Source: Microbacterium excoecariae (GTDB lineage Bacteria > Actinomycetota > Actinomycetes > Actinomycetales > Microbacteriaceae). Taken from it: a stretch of DNA of 64,000 nt. Of this stretch, positions 14,967 through 23,485 are shown piece after piece. Below the pieces are notes generated by a model. The model was not told where the DNA came from, searched no databases, and worked only from the letters and a program-made list of their open reading frames with translations. Every line of letters starts with the position of its first letter. Positions within the stretch are counted from its first letter, which is position 1. The translations under genes were made by a program, and so were the position numbers. The stretch is taken from positions 682,001 to 746,000 of the forward strand of contig NZ_JAANCO010000001.1 in assembly GCF_011326725.1 (NCBI RefSeq), written 5' to 3'.

Positions 14967-15012
14967 GGGAATGCCCCGACCCCTCCCAGCATTCCGGTGA
15001 TTGAATGAAGCC

Positions 15013-15384
15013 ATGGCTGGGATCCACGATGCACGCCCCGACAGCGAGGTCGATCCGAACGTGCGCGCGCCCCGCGTGACGCACACGCCGCAGTCGCGAG
15101 TGGGCGTGCGGCGATCCCCCAAGTACGGCGTCTTCACGGCGCTCGGCGTGGCGCTGGGGATCCTCGCCGCCGTGATCCTCGCGACCGCCTTCGACGGTAC
15201 GACGGAGCAGAGCCCGTTCACCGAGGTCTCCTACTCGCAGACGCAGGCGTTTGGGTTCATCCTCCTGTGGTGCGTCCCGGCCGGCATCGCGCTCATGATG
15301 ATCGTGGCGCTGATCCTCGATCGGATCGCGTCGCGCCACGTCCGGCAGGCGACCGTCACGGTCGACATGGTCGACGAGGGCTGA
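15013..15384 (+). CDS. Two-helix membrane protein, unknown function
   Basis: A 123-residue protein. A polar N terminus of ~40 residues (ending VGVRRSPKYG) is followed by a transmembrane helix (VFTALGVALGILAAVILATAF), a short outside loop with Glu and Tyr, a second helix (FGFILLWCVPAGIALMMIVALIL) and a basic then acidic tail ending VDMVDEG. I do not recognise a named family, though a small membrane protein directly before purM is common in Microbacteriaceae-like genomes. ATG 15013 is chosen over TTG 15001. A -10-like TTGAAT lies 6 bases upstream. It ends 26 bases before purM. Confidence 0.7.
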   Translation: MAGIHDARPDSEVDPNVRAPRVTHTPQSRVGVRRSPKYGVFTALGVALGILAAVILATAFDGTTEQSPFTEVSYSQTQAFGFILLWCVPAGIALMMIVALILDRIASRHVRQATVTVDMVDEG

Positions 15385-15395
15385 CCCGCCGAGCC

Positions 15396-15410
15396 ACTAC
15401 CCTGGTAGTC
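15396..15410 (+). promoter_or_regulatory. purM promoter palindrome with -10 TACCCT
   Basis: ACTACC-CT-GGTAGT (15396-15409) is a perfect inverted repeat that contains the -10 TACCCT (15398-15403), which lies 7 bases before the purM GTG. The core CTACCCTGG is shared with the purD promoter. It could be an operator over a leaderless promoter, or coincidence. Confidence 0.45.
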
Positions 15411-16544
15411 GTGACAGACCCCACCTCGCCCGCTGAGGCGCACCGGTCCACCTATTCCGAGGCCGGCGTCGACACGGCGGCTGGCGACCGCGCCGTCGAG
15501 CTGATGAAGTCGTCCGTGCGCGCGACGCACGGCCCCGAGGTCCTCGGCGGCGTCGGCGGATTCGCGGGCATGTTCGATGCCAGCGTCCTGACGGCGTACC
15601 GCCGCCCCCTCCTCGCCTCCAGCACGGACGGCGTCGGCACGAAGGTCGCGATCGCGCAGGCCATCGACAAGCACGACACGATCGGTCAGGACCTCGTCGG
15701 CATGGTCGTCGACGACATCGTGGTCGTCGGCGCGAAGCCGCTGTTCATGACGGACTACATCGCGTGCGGCAAGGTCGTGCCGGAGCGCATCGCCGACATC
15801 GTGCGCGGCATCGCGGACGCGTGCGCCGCGACGGGCACGGCGCTCGTGGGCGGCGAGACAGCCGAGCACCCCGGACTTCTCGGGCCGGACGACTACGACG
15901 TGGCCGGCGCGGCGACGGGCGTCGTCGAGGCCGACGCGATGCTCGGCGCCCACCTCGTGCAGCCCGGCGACGCGGTCCTCGCCCTCGCCTCGAGCGGCCT
16001 GCACTCGAATGGCTTCTCGCTCGTGCGCCACATCCTGCGCGAGGCGGGGATCGGCTACGCCGACCGCGCCGCCGACCTCAGCGCGACCTGGGGCGAGGCG
16101 CTCCTCGAGCCGACCCGCCTCTACACCGCGCCGCTCCTGTCGCTCGCGGATGAGCTGGGATCCGGCCTGCATTCCCTGAGCCACGTCACCGGAGGCGGCA
16201 TCGCCGCGAACCTCGCGCGCGTGCTGCCGAAGGGCACCTGGGCCGAGGTCGATCGCGCCACGTGGTCGCCGAGCCCGGTGTTCCGGGTGCTGAACGACAT
16301 CGCGGGGACCTCCCTGGTCTCGAGCGAGGGTACGTGGAACCTCGGCATCGGCTTCTTCGCGGTCGTGGCACCCGAGGCCGTCGACCGCGCGACGGCGGCG
16401 CTCGCGGCGAGCGGGATCGACGCCTGGCAGGCGGCGGTCGTGCGGTCGGGCGATGCGCCCGCGGGCGATTTCGAGCAGGGCGCCAAGGGGGTCGACGGCG
16501 GCGCCGTCCGCCTCGTCGGCGCGTACGCGGACGGAGCGAAGTAA
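15411..16544 (+). CDS. purM: Phosphoribosylformylglycinamidine cyclo-ligase
   Basis: AIR synthetase, the fifth step of purine synthesis. The 377 residues fit the family. Motifs are STYSEAGVDTAAGDRAVELMK (split here by the family's usual start), LLASSTDGVGTKV (ATP/FGAM site), GQDLVGMVVDDIVVVGAKPLFMTDYIA with the family Asp pair, LVGGETAEHPGLL, LASSGLHSNGFSLVR, and SHVTGGGIAANLARVLP near the end. The start is GTG 15411, reading VTDPTSPAEAHR, with the palindromic TACCCT promoter just before it. purF follows after 7 bases, so the two form an operon. Confidence 0.97.
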   Translation: MTDPTSPAEAHRSTYSEAGVDTAAGDRAVELMKSSVRATHGPEVLGGVGGFAGMFDASVLTAYRRPLLASSTDGVGTKVAIAQAIDKHDTIGQDLVGMVVDDIVVVGAKPLFMTDYIACGKVVPERIADIVRGIADACAATGTALVGGETAEHPGLLGPDDYDVAGAATGVVEADAMLGAHLVQPGDAVLALASSGLHSNGFSLVRHILREAGIGYADRAADLSATWGEALLEPTRLYTAPLLSLADELGSGLHSLSHVTGGGIAANLARVLPKGTWAEVDRATWSPSPVFRVLNDIAGTSLVSSEGTWNLGIGFFAVVAPEAVDRATAALAASGIDAWQAAVVRSGDAPAGDFEQGAKGVDGGAVRLVGAYADGAK

Positions 16545-16551
16545 CCCCCTT

Positions 16552-18024
16552 ATGTGCGGCATCGTCGGAATGGTCGGTCGCGGCCATGTGAACCAGGACA
16601 TCTACGACGCGCTGCTCCTCCTGCAGCACCGGGGCCAGGACGCCACGGGGATCGCCACGACCGAGGCGAACGGCGTCATGCACATGGCGAAGAACAAGGG
16701 CATGGTGCGCGAGGCCTTCCGCACGCGCGACATGCGTTCGCTCCTCGGCAACGTCGGTCTCGGCCACGTGCGCTACGCCACGAAGGGCACCGCCTCGAGC
16801 GAGGAGGAGGCCCAGCCCTTCTATGTCAACGCGCCCTACGGCATCACGCTCATCCACAACGGCAACCTCACGAACACCCGCGAGCTCGCCCTCGACATGG
16901 AGCGGCGCGACCGGCGCCACCTGAACTCGTCGAGCGACACCGAGCTCCTGCTCAACGTGCTCGCGAGCGAGCTGCAGGCGACGACGAGCCCCGTCGACCT
17001 CGACGCCGACCGCATCTTCCAGGCGGTCGCGCGCACGCACCGCCGGATCGAGGGCGCCTACGCCGTGATCGCGTTCATCGCGGGATACGGCCTGCTCGCG
17101 TTCCGGGATCCGTTCGGGATCCGCCCGCTCATCCTCGGGCGCCGCGACGGCGAGGGTGGCGACGAGTGGGTCGTCACGAGCGAGTCCCTCGTGCTCGAGA
17201 ACGCCGACTACGAGGTCGTGCGCGAGATCGCGCCGGGCGAGGCCGTGTTCATCGCAAACGACGGCGAGATGTTCAGCCAGCAGTGCGCGGAGGATCCGCA
17301 GCTGGCGCCCTGCTCTTTCGAGTACGTCTATCTCGCGCGACCGGACTCGGTGATGAACGGCGTGAGCATCTACGAGTCGCGCCTGCGGATGGGGGAGAAG
17401 CTCGCGGCGACGATCGCGCGCCACATCCCCGCCGACGAGATCGACGTCGTGATGCCGATCCCCGACTCGGCGCGGCCCGCGGCGATGGAGGTCGCGCGCG
17501 TGCTCGGCATCGAGTACCGCGAGGGGTTCTACAAGAACCGCTACGTCGGCCGGACGTTCATCATGCCGGGCCAGGCCGCGCGCAAAAAGAGCGTGCGCCA
17601 GAAGCTGAACACGATGTCGATGGAATTCCGCGGCAAGAAGGTGCTGCTCATCGACGACTCGATCGTGCGCGGAACCACCAGCCGGCAGATCATCCAGATG
17701 GCCCGCGATGCGGGCGCGGCGAGCGTGTCGTTCGCCTCGGCGGCGCCGCCCGTGCGATTCCCGCACGTGTACGGCATCAACATGCCGTCGGCGACGGAGC
17801 TCATCGCGCACGGCCGGACGATTCCCGAGGTCCGCGACGAGCTCGGCGCCGACCACCTCGTGTACCAGGAGATCGACGACCTCAAGGAGGCCATCGTCGA
17901 GGGGTGCGCGGCCGGCGGCACGGTGCTCGACGACCTCGACATGAGCTGCTTCGACGGGCGCTACGTGACCGGAACGGTCTCGCCCGAGTACCTCGAGTGG
18001 GTCGCCGAGACCCAGGGCTCGTGA
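16552..18024 (+). CDS. purF: Amidophosphoribosyltransferase
   Basis: The first committed enzyme of purine synthesis; it moves glutamine ammonia to PRPP. The 490 residues start MCGIVGMVG, so Met removal exposes the catalytic Cys2. The glutaminase domain (to ~residue 240) shows LLQHRGQDATGIA, HVRYATKGTASSEEEAQPF, HNGNLTN and SSSDTELLL. The phosphoribosyltransferase half has IPDSARPAAME, GFYKNRYVGRTFI and the PRPP loop VLLIDDSIVRGTTSRQIIQM, and ends near EIDDLKEAIVEG. The gene begins 7 bases after purM and is followed after 19 bases by the XRE-cupin gene. Spacing suggests co-transcription with purM. Confidence 0.97.
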   Translation: MCGIVGMVGRGHVNQDIYDALLLLQHRGQDATGIATTEANGVMHMAKNKGMVREAFRTRDMRSLLGNVGLGHVRYATKGTASSEEEAQPFYVNAPYGITLIHNGNLTNTRELALDMERRDRRHLNSSSDTELLLNVLASELQATTSPVDLDADRIFQAVARTHRRIEGAYAVIAFIAGYGLLAFRDPFGIRPLILGRRDGEGGDEWVVTSESLVLENADYEVVREIAPGEAVFIANDGEMFSQQCAEDPQLAPCSFEYVYLARPDSVMNGVSIYESRLRMGEKLAATIARHIPADEIDVVMPIPDSARPAAMEVARVLGIEYREGFYKNRYVGRTFIMPGQAARKKSVRQKLNTMSMEFRGKKVLLIDDSIVRGTTSRQIIQMARDAGAASVSFASAAPPVRFPHVYGINMPSATELIAHGRTIPEVRDELGADHLVYQEIDDLKEAIVEGCAAGGTVLDDLDMSCFDGRYVTGTVSPEYLEWVAETQGS

Positions 18025-18043
18025 CGGCGGCGGGCGGCGGCGC

Positions 18044-18643
18044 ATGACGGATCCGCACCAGGACAAGCCCGACGGCCCCGACCTCGAACGCGTCGTCGGC
18101 GGGCGCGTGCGCCACTATCGGCTGCTCGCGGGGATGACGGCCGCGGAGCTCGCGGCGACCTCCGGCGTGTCCGCGGCCATGGTCTCGCGCATCGAGTCGG
18201 CCTCGACCTCCCCATCGCTCGGTACGATCTCGCGCCTCGCGGGGGCGCTCGGCGTCGCGGTGGACGCGCTGTTTCGGTCGAGCGGCGCGTCCTACCAGGC
18301 GGTCGTCGTCAAGAACGGTCAGGGCGTCGAGTCGGTGCGCGCCGGGTCCAAGCTCGGGCACCGCTACGAGAGCCTCGGGAACGTCCTGCCGACGGGCGGA
18401 TCCTCGCTGGAGCCCGTGATCGTCGAGCTGAACCCGGAGCTGGACGACCTGCCGATGTACGAGCACGTCGGCGCCGAGTTCCTGCTCATGCTCACCGGCG
18501 CGATGCGGTTCGCGCACGGCGAGGACGAGTACGTCCTCCGCGCGGGCGACTCGATCCTCCTTGACGCCGCGGCGCCGCACGGCCCGGTCGAGACCGTCGA
18601 GCACCCGGCCCGCTTCCTGTCGATCAACCCGACCGCCACCTAG
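18044..18643 (+). CDS. XRE-cupin transcriptional regulator
   Basis: A 199-residue regulator. The N-terminal HTH_3 domain (residues ~15-75) reads VRHYRLLAGMTAAELAATSGVSAAMVSRIESA, followed by SPSLGTISRLAGALGVAVDALF. The C-terminal cupin_2 domain (~115-195) contains YEHVGAEFLLMLTGAMRF and LRAGDSILLDAAAPHGPVE, with the expected glycines and a His where small-molecule binding cupins bind. Such regulators usually control adjacent catabolic or uptake genes. Here an amidohydrolase and a peptide ABC importer follow, separated by a gap that carries alternating GGCAA/TTGCC half-sites. It lies close behind purF and may read through from that operon. Confidence 0.88.
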   Translation: MTDPHQDKPDGPDLERVVGGRVRHYRLLAGMTAAELAATSGVSAAMVSRIESASTSPSLGTISRLAGALGVAVDALFRSSGASYQAVVVKNGQGVESVRAGSKLGHRYESLGNVLPTGGSSLEPVIVELNPELDDLPMYEHVGAEFLLMLTGAMRFAHGEDEYVLRAGDSILLDAAAPHGPVETVEHPARFLSINPTAT

Positions 18644-18691
18644 CCCCGGTCGGGCGTGTCACGAGCCCGTAACACAAGCGGTTTAACCTCA

Positions 18692-18715
18692 GGCAAGACA
18701 TTGCCTATCTGGCAA
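18692..18715. promoter_or_regulatory. Probable operator: GGCAA/TTGCC/GGCAA half-sites
   Basis: In the 110-base gap before the amidohydrolase, half-sites GGCAA (18692-18696), TTGCC (18701-18705) and GGCAA (18711-18715) alternate in orientation with 4- and 5-base gaps; AGGCAA-GACA-TTGCCT is a perfect inverted repeat. The tract is AT-richer than its surroundings. The upstream XRE-cupin protein is the obvious candidate binder. Confidence 0.6.
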
Positions 18716-18753
18716 CATTGTGCGAGTTCCGCACTCGCCGATCCGGGAGCCCC

Positions 18754-19956
18754 ATGCCGACCACCTCACTCGACCGCGTCGCCCTCTGGGACGGCGAGCA
18801 CGCCCTGCCCGCGGGCCGGATCTCCTGGGACGGGGACCGGATCACGGAGGTCGCGTCAGAGACTTCGGCCGAGACGCCGCGGTACGCCGTCATCCCCGGG
18901 CTCATCGACACGCACGTGCACCTCGGCGGGTACGCCGGCCCCGGGCGCGAGCAGTGGAACTCCGCGTGGTCGCTCGTCACCCCCGACGTCGAGCGCGTCT
19001 TCCACATCGCCGCGCAGGCCCAGCGCGCCATGCGCGCGGGCGTGACGACGGTCCGCGACCTGGCGGGCGACGCGCTCCAGCTCGCCGTCGCGCGGGTGTT
19101 CGAGGACGGCGTCCAGGTCGGCCCGCGCGTGCGCGTGCACGGCCAGGTCGGCATGACGGCGGGGCACGGCGACCTGTTCACGCCGCCGCACTACCCGCAC
19201 CGCGCCCCCACCGCCGACAGCCCGGACGCGTGCCGCCGCCTCGTGCGCGAGTGGGCCAGGCAGGGCGCGCACGGCATCAAGATCTACGCCTCGGGCGGCG
19301 TCCTGTCGATGGGCGACAGGGTCGGTTGGCGCAACCAGACCGACGACGAGATCCGAGCGACGGTCGACGAGGCGCACGCCCTGGCGATGCCGGTGGCCGC
19401 GCACAGCCACGACAACGTCAGCGCGCGCCGCGCGCTCGAGCTCGGCGTCGACTCGATCGAGCACGGCACGGGCCTCGACGCCTCGCTGTGGCCCGTCGTC
19501 CTCGAGCGCGACATCCCCGTCGCGCCCACGCTCCTCATCAACGACCGCCTGGCCGACGGCACGATCGACGTGGGCGACGAGGCCCGCGGCAAGGCCCAGG
19601 CCGTCGTCGAGGAGCGCGACGCGAACTTCGCTGGCGCCTCCGCCGCGGGCGTGCGCTTCGTGCTCGGCACCGACGCGAACGGCGTCATGGTTGCGTTCGG
19701 CGACCAGCACGAGGAGGTGCGCCTCATGGCGCGCTCCTTCGGCTGGGACGCCCAGCGGGCGCTCGTGTCCGCCACGAGCGACGCCGCGCGCGCGATCGGC
19801 ATGGCCGACCAGATCGGGCGCCTCGCGCCCGGCTACGGGGCCGACTTCGTCGTCCTCGATGGCCGCCCGTGGGAGGACATCTCCCACCTGGACCCCGCCC
19901 GGATCGTCGCCGTCGTCTCCCGCGGCCGCGTCGTGTCCGGATCCCTCCCGCGCTAA
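18754..19956 (+). CDS. Metal-dependent amidohydrolase (imidazolonepropionase/prolidase-like)
   Basis: A 400-residue amidohydrolase-superfamily enzyme. Metal ligands appear in order: VIPGLIDTHVHLGGY (His-x-His of strand 1), GIKIYASGGV (Lys that is carboxylated in binuclear members), AHSHDN (strand 5 His), SIEHGTGLD (strand 6 His) and LGTDANG (strand 8 Asp). The closest pattern is the group including imidazolonepropionase-like enzymes and Xaa-Pro/Xaa-Arg dipeptidases, so hydrolysis of a peptide or cyclic amide brought in by the adjacent importer is plausible. ATG 18754 with GGGAG upstream is chosen; the longer frame from 18718 crosses the promoter region. Confidence 0.88.
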   Translation: MPTTSLDRVALWDGEHALPAGRISWDGDRITEVASETSAETPRYAVIPGLIDTHVHLGGYAGPGREQWNSAWSLVTPDVERVFHIAAQAQRAMRAGVTTVRDLAGDALQLAVARVFEDGVQVGPRVRVHGQVGMTAGHGDLFTPPHYPHRAPTADSPDACRRLVREWARQGAHGIKIYASGGVLSMGDRVGWRNQTDDEIRATVDEAHALAMPVAAHSHDNVSARRALELGVDSIEHGTGLDASLWPVVLERDIPVAPTLLINDRLADGTIDVGDEARGKAQAVVEERDANFAGASAAGVRFVLGTDANGVMVAFGDQHEEVRLMARSFGWDAQRALVSATSDAARAIGMADQIGRLAPGYGADFVVLDGRPWEDISHLDPARIVAVVSRGRVVSGSLPR

Positions 19957-20011
19957 ACCCGTAGCGCCCCACACAGCATCCCCCGTAGCACGCCCCTCGA
20001 AAGGCCCCCCC

Positions 20012-21610
20012 GTGAGCACACTTCGCCCCCGACGCACCGGGCTCGCCCTGACCGCAACGGTCGGGATCGCCGCCCTCCTCGCCGGCTGTTCCTCCGCCGA
20101 CACCGGCTCCGACACCGCGGACGGCGGCACGCTCGTCTACGCCGTCGAGACCGACCCGACCTGCATCGACCCGCAGCAGCCGACCGTGACCCAGGCGCTG
20201 TACATCGGCCGCCAGGTCGTGGACTCCCTCGTGGACCAGGACCCGGAGACCGGCGAGATCGTCCCGTGGCTCGCCGAGGACTTCTCCGCGAACGAGGACC
20301 TGACCGCGTTCGACTTCACGCTCCGCGAGGGCGTCACCTTCAGCGACGGATCCGACCTCACGAGCGAGGTCGTGGCGGCGAACTTCGACTCGATCGTCGA
20401 GATGGCAGCCGACGGATCCACCGCCTCCCTCGGCGGCGCCTACCTCGCTGGGTACGCGGGCACCGAGATCGTCGACGACCGCACCTTCACGGTCTCCTTC
20501 GACGCCCCCAACGCCGCGTTCCTTCAGGGCGCGAGCACCATGAGCCTCGGGATCGTCTCGGAGGACACGACGACGCTCGGCGTCGATGAGCGCTGCCAGG
20601 ACGGCGTCATCGGAACGGGCCCGTTCGTCTACGACACGTACTCGCCCAACACCGAGGTCACGATGGACCGCCGCGAGGGTTACGACTGGGCGTCGGAGCT
20701 GCGCGAGCACACGGGCGACGCGTATCTCGACCGCGTCGAGTTCGCCGTCGTGACCGAGGCCAGCGTCCGCGTCGGCGGGCTGCAGTCGGGCGAGTTCGAC
20801 ATGATCGGCGAGCTGCCCGAGATCGATGAGCCCCGCATCTCCGAGGAGGGCTTCCCGGTCTACGCGAAGGCGAACCCCGGCATCCCGACGAGCCTCATCC
20901 CGAACCTCACGAACGAGGTCCTCGCCGACGACGCCGTGCGCGACGCTCTCCGCATCGGCATCGACCGCGCCGAGATCAACGAGACCATGGGCTACGCCGA
21001 CGGCAACGAGCCGACCAGCGCGCTCTCCAGCGGCACGTCGGGCTACACGAGCCAGGCTGACCTCATGGCGTACGACCCCGAGGAGGCCGCCCGGATCCTC
21101 GAGGACGCGGGCTGGGAGCTCGGCGACGACGGGATCCGCGAGAAGGACGGCCAGCGCCTCGAGTTCACCGCGACCGGCTTCTACGAGCAGGAGATGATGG
21201 AGCTCATCCAGCTCCAGCTCACGGAGATCGGCGTCGACATGCAGATCAACTTCACGGACGCCGGCGGGTTCTTCGGCGCGATCGCGGAGGGCTCCTACGA
21301 CGTCCTGTTCGCCGCGCTGACGCGCACGGGGCCGGACGCGCTCGCGACGATGTTCCAGCAGTCGAACTCCTCGCACTGGGCCGTCCTCGACGACGCCGAG
21401 CTCGAGGGCGTGCTCGAGGAGCAGGCCTCGGCCGCGAACGACGACGAGCGCCAGGCGCTCCTCGACGAGGCGCAGACGATGATCATCGAGCGCGGGTACC
21501 TCTTCCCGATCCTCGAGGTCTACCAGCTGCACGCGTCGCAGCCGGAGGTCTCGGGCTTCGCGTTCGACTCGGCCTCGCGCTTCCACCTGTACGACGTCAC
21601 GCTCGGCTGA
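20012..21610 (+). CDS. Peptide-type ABC importer, substrate-binding lipoprotein
   Basis: A 532-residue SBP_bac_5 protein. The signal peptide carries a lipobox (LTATVGIAALLAGCSS), so the mature protein is a lipoprotein on the outer face of the membrane. Family marks are the TDPTCIDPQ start, VVDSLVDQDPETGEIVPWLAEDF, FDFTLREGVTFSDGSDLTSEVVAANFD, GTGPFVYDTYSPNTEVTMDR, and late DVLFAALTRTGPDALATMF. The family binds di/oligopeptides, nickel or opines; the exact ligand is unknown. GTG 20012 follows CGAAAGG; the longer frame is spurious. It heads a four-gene transport set 1 to 4 bases apart or overlapping, downstream of the amidohydrolase. Confidence 0.92.
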   Translation: MSTLRPRRTGLALTATVGIAALLAGCSSADTGSDTADGGTLVYAVETDPTCIDPQQPTVTQALYIGRQVVDSLVDQDPETGEIVPWLAEDFSANEDLTAFDFTLREGVTFSDGSDLTSEVVAANFDSIVEMAADGSTASLGGAYLAGYAGTEIVDDRTFTVSFDAPNAAFLQGASTMSLGIVSEDTTTLGVDERCQDGVIGTGPFVYDTYSPNTEVTMDRREGYDWASELREHTGDAYLDRVEFAVVTEASVRVGGLQSGEFDMIGELPEIDEPRISEEGFPVYAKANPGIPTSLIPNLTNEVLADDAVRDALRIGIDRAEINETMGYADGNEPTSALSSGTSGYTSQADLMAYDPEEAARILEDAGWELGDDGIREKDGQRLEFTATGFYEQEMMELIQLQLTEIGVDMQINFTDAGGFFGAIAEGSYDVLFAALTRTGPDALATMFQQSNSSHWAVLDDAELEGVLEEQASAANDDERQALLDEAQTMIIERGYLFPILEVYQLHASQPEVSGFAFDSASRFHLYDVTLG

Positions 21611-21611
21611 C

Positions 21612-22676
21612 GTGGCGTCCGCAGGTCTCCGGGCGGGTCGCGGCGTCGCCGCGGCCCGCCGCCTCGGGCTGCAGCTGCTGCAGTTCGCGTTCGTCGTGTG
21701 GGCCACCTACACGGTGACCTTCCTCCTCATCCGCGTGCTCCCGGGCGATCCCGTCCTCGCGGCGCTCGCGGTGCAGTCGGGCGACGCGACGACGGTGGAT
21801 CCTGAGCAGCTCGCGCAGCTGCGCGAGGAGGCGGGGCTCGCGGGCGGTCTGTTCGAGCAGTACCTCTCGCAGCTCGCCGGCCTTCTCTCCGGAGACCTCG
21901 GCACGTCGCTCGCGACGGGCCGGCCCGTCGGCCAGATGATCGTCGACGTCGTGCCCGGGACCCTGGCGATCGCCGGCCTCGCGCTCGTCATCGGCGTGTC
22001 CTTCTCCGTCCTGGTCGGCTTCCTCGCCTACGTCTCGCCGTGGCGCTGGCTCCGCGACCTGCTGATCCAGCTGCCGCCGCTCGGCGTCGCGATCCCCGCC
22101 TTCGTGACGGGGCTCGTGCTCATCAGCGTGTTCTCCTTCACGCTCGGCTGGCTGCCCGCCTCGGGCGCGCGCTCCGGGGCGAGCGTGATCCTCCCCGCCG
22201 TGACCCTCGCGCTGCCGGTCGGCGCGATCTTCTTCCAGGTCTTCCAGGCCGCCATCCGCGAGGCCGAGGCGAGCGGGTTCGTCTTCACGGCCGACGTCAA
22301 GGGCCTCTCGCGCCTCGCAGTCTTTGGCCGTCACATCCTGCCGAACGCCGCCCTGCCGTCGGTGACGAGTATCGGCCTGCTCATCGGGTACCTCGCGGGC
22401 GGCACGGCCGTCGTCGAAACGGTGTTCTCGCGCGACGGCATCGGGCGCATCGTCGTCGCCGCCGTGCAGGCGCGCGACGTCAACGTCATCCAGGGCGTCA
22501 TCATCGTCATCGCCGTGATCTATGCCGCCGCGGCGCTGCTCGTCGACGTGTCCTATCCGCTCCTCGACCCGCGCCTGCGGCCGCGGTCCGGATCCGCGCC
22601 CGCCCCGGCTCTCGCCCCCGCGCCCGCGCTCCCCGAGGAAGCCGCCGCGACCTGGCAGGAAGGGGATCCGCGATGA
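21612..22676 (+). CDS. Peptide-type ABC importer permease (DppB-like)
   Basis: A 354-residue inner-membrane permease. It has six helices, with WATYTVTFLLIRVLPGDPV at the N terminus typical of DppB/OppB and the EAA loop EAEASGFVFTADVKGLSRLAVFGRHILPNA near residue 215-245. The Pro/Ala-rich C-terminal tail (~30 residues) is longer than usual. GTG 21612 starts one base after the binding-protein stop, and the gene's stop overlaps the next start (ATGA), so the whole set is translationally coupled. Confidence 0.92.
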   Translation: MASAGLRAGRGVAAARRLGLQLLQFAFVVWATYTVTFLLIRVLPGDPVLAALAVQSGDATTVDPEQLAQLREEAGLAGGLFEQYLSQLAGLLSGDLGTSLATGRPVGQMIVDVVPGTLAIAGLALVIGVSFSVLVGFLAYVSPWRWLRDLLIQLPPLGVAIPAFVTGLVLISVFSFTLGWLPASGARSGASVILPAVTLALPVGAIFFQVFQAAIREAEASGFVFTADVKGLSRLAVFGRHILPNAALPSVTSIGLLIGYLAGGTAVVETVFSRDGIGRIVVAAVQARDVNVIQGVIIVIAVIYAAAALLVDVSYPLLDPRLRPRSGSAPAPALAPAPALPEEAAATWQEGDPR

Positions 22677-23485
22677 TCGCCCGACTCACCCGTCCCGCGT
22701 CGCTCGTTGCGCTCGCGATCGTTCTCGTCGCGCTCGTCATGGCGCTGTGGCCGGGCCTCCTGGCCCCCGGGGATCCGCTCGCGGGCGAGCCCGCCGACCG
22801 CCTCCTCGCGCCAAGCGCGGCGCACCCCTTCGGCACCGACTCGCTCGGGCGCGACGTGTACACGCGCGTCGTGCACGGGGCGTTCCTGTCGCTTGCGGCC
22901 GCGACCTGCGCCGTCGTCGTGGGCGGCGTCGCGGGAACGCTCGTGGGCCTCGTCGCGGGCGCCCTGCGCGGTCGCGTCGGCACCGCGATCGCGTTCGTCG
23001 TGATGCGCTTCGTCGACGTCCTCATCGCCGTGCCGGGCATCCTCCTCGCCCTCATCGTCGTCGCCACCCTCGGCTTCGGGCCCTGGAGCATCGCCCTCGG
23101 CGTCGGGCTCGGCGCCGCGGGCAGCTTCGCGCGCGTCATGCGCGCGCAGGTGCTCACGGTGCGCGGCACGGAGTATGTCGAGGCCGCCGCGACGCTCGGC
23201 GTCCGCCCCCTGGCGACGCTCTTCCGCCACATCCTGCCGAACGCGATCCGCCCCGTCCTGGCGATGGCGGCGCTCGAGGTCGGCACCGCGATCCTGTCGG
23301 TCTCGACGATCAGCTTCCTCGGCTTCGGGGTCCAGCCCCCGACGCCCGAGTGGGGCGCGCTCGTGAGCGACGGGCGCGACTACCTCGCCACCGCCTGGTG
23401 GCTCACGGTCCTGCCCGGGGCCGTGATCGTCGCCGTCGTGCTCTCGATGACGCGGCTGGCTCGAGTCATCGGAGGAGACCGATGA
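22673..23485 (+). CDS. Peptide-type ABC importer permease (DppC-like)
   Basis: A 270-residue permease. The first helix is followed by HPFGTDSLGRDVYTRVVHG, the conserved N-terminal motif of DppC/OppC proteins. The EAA loop is GTEYVEAAATLGVRPLATLFRHILPNA, then SFLGFGVQPPTPEWGALVSDG, a standard C-terminal signature. ATG 22673 overlaps the upstream stop and follows AGGAAGGGG. It overlaps the ATPase gene by 4 bases (ATGA). Confidence 0.93.
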   Translation: MIARLTRPASLVALAIVLVALVMALWPGLLAPGDPLAGEPADRLLAPSAAHPFGTDSLGRDVYTRVVHGAFLSLAAATCAVVVGGVAGTLVGLVAGALRGRVGTAIAFVVMRFVDVLIAVPGILLALIVVATLGFGPWSIALGVGLGAAGSFARVMRAQVLTVRGTEYVEAAATLGVRPLATLFRHILPNAIRPVLAMAALEVGTAILSVSTISFLGFGVQPPTPEWGALVSDGRDYLATAWWLTVLPGAVIVAVVLSMTRLARVIGGDR

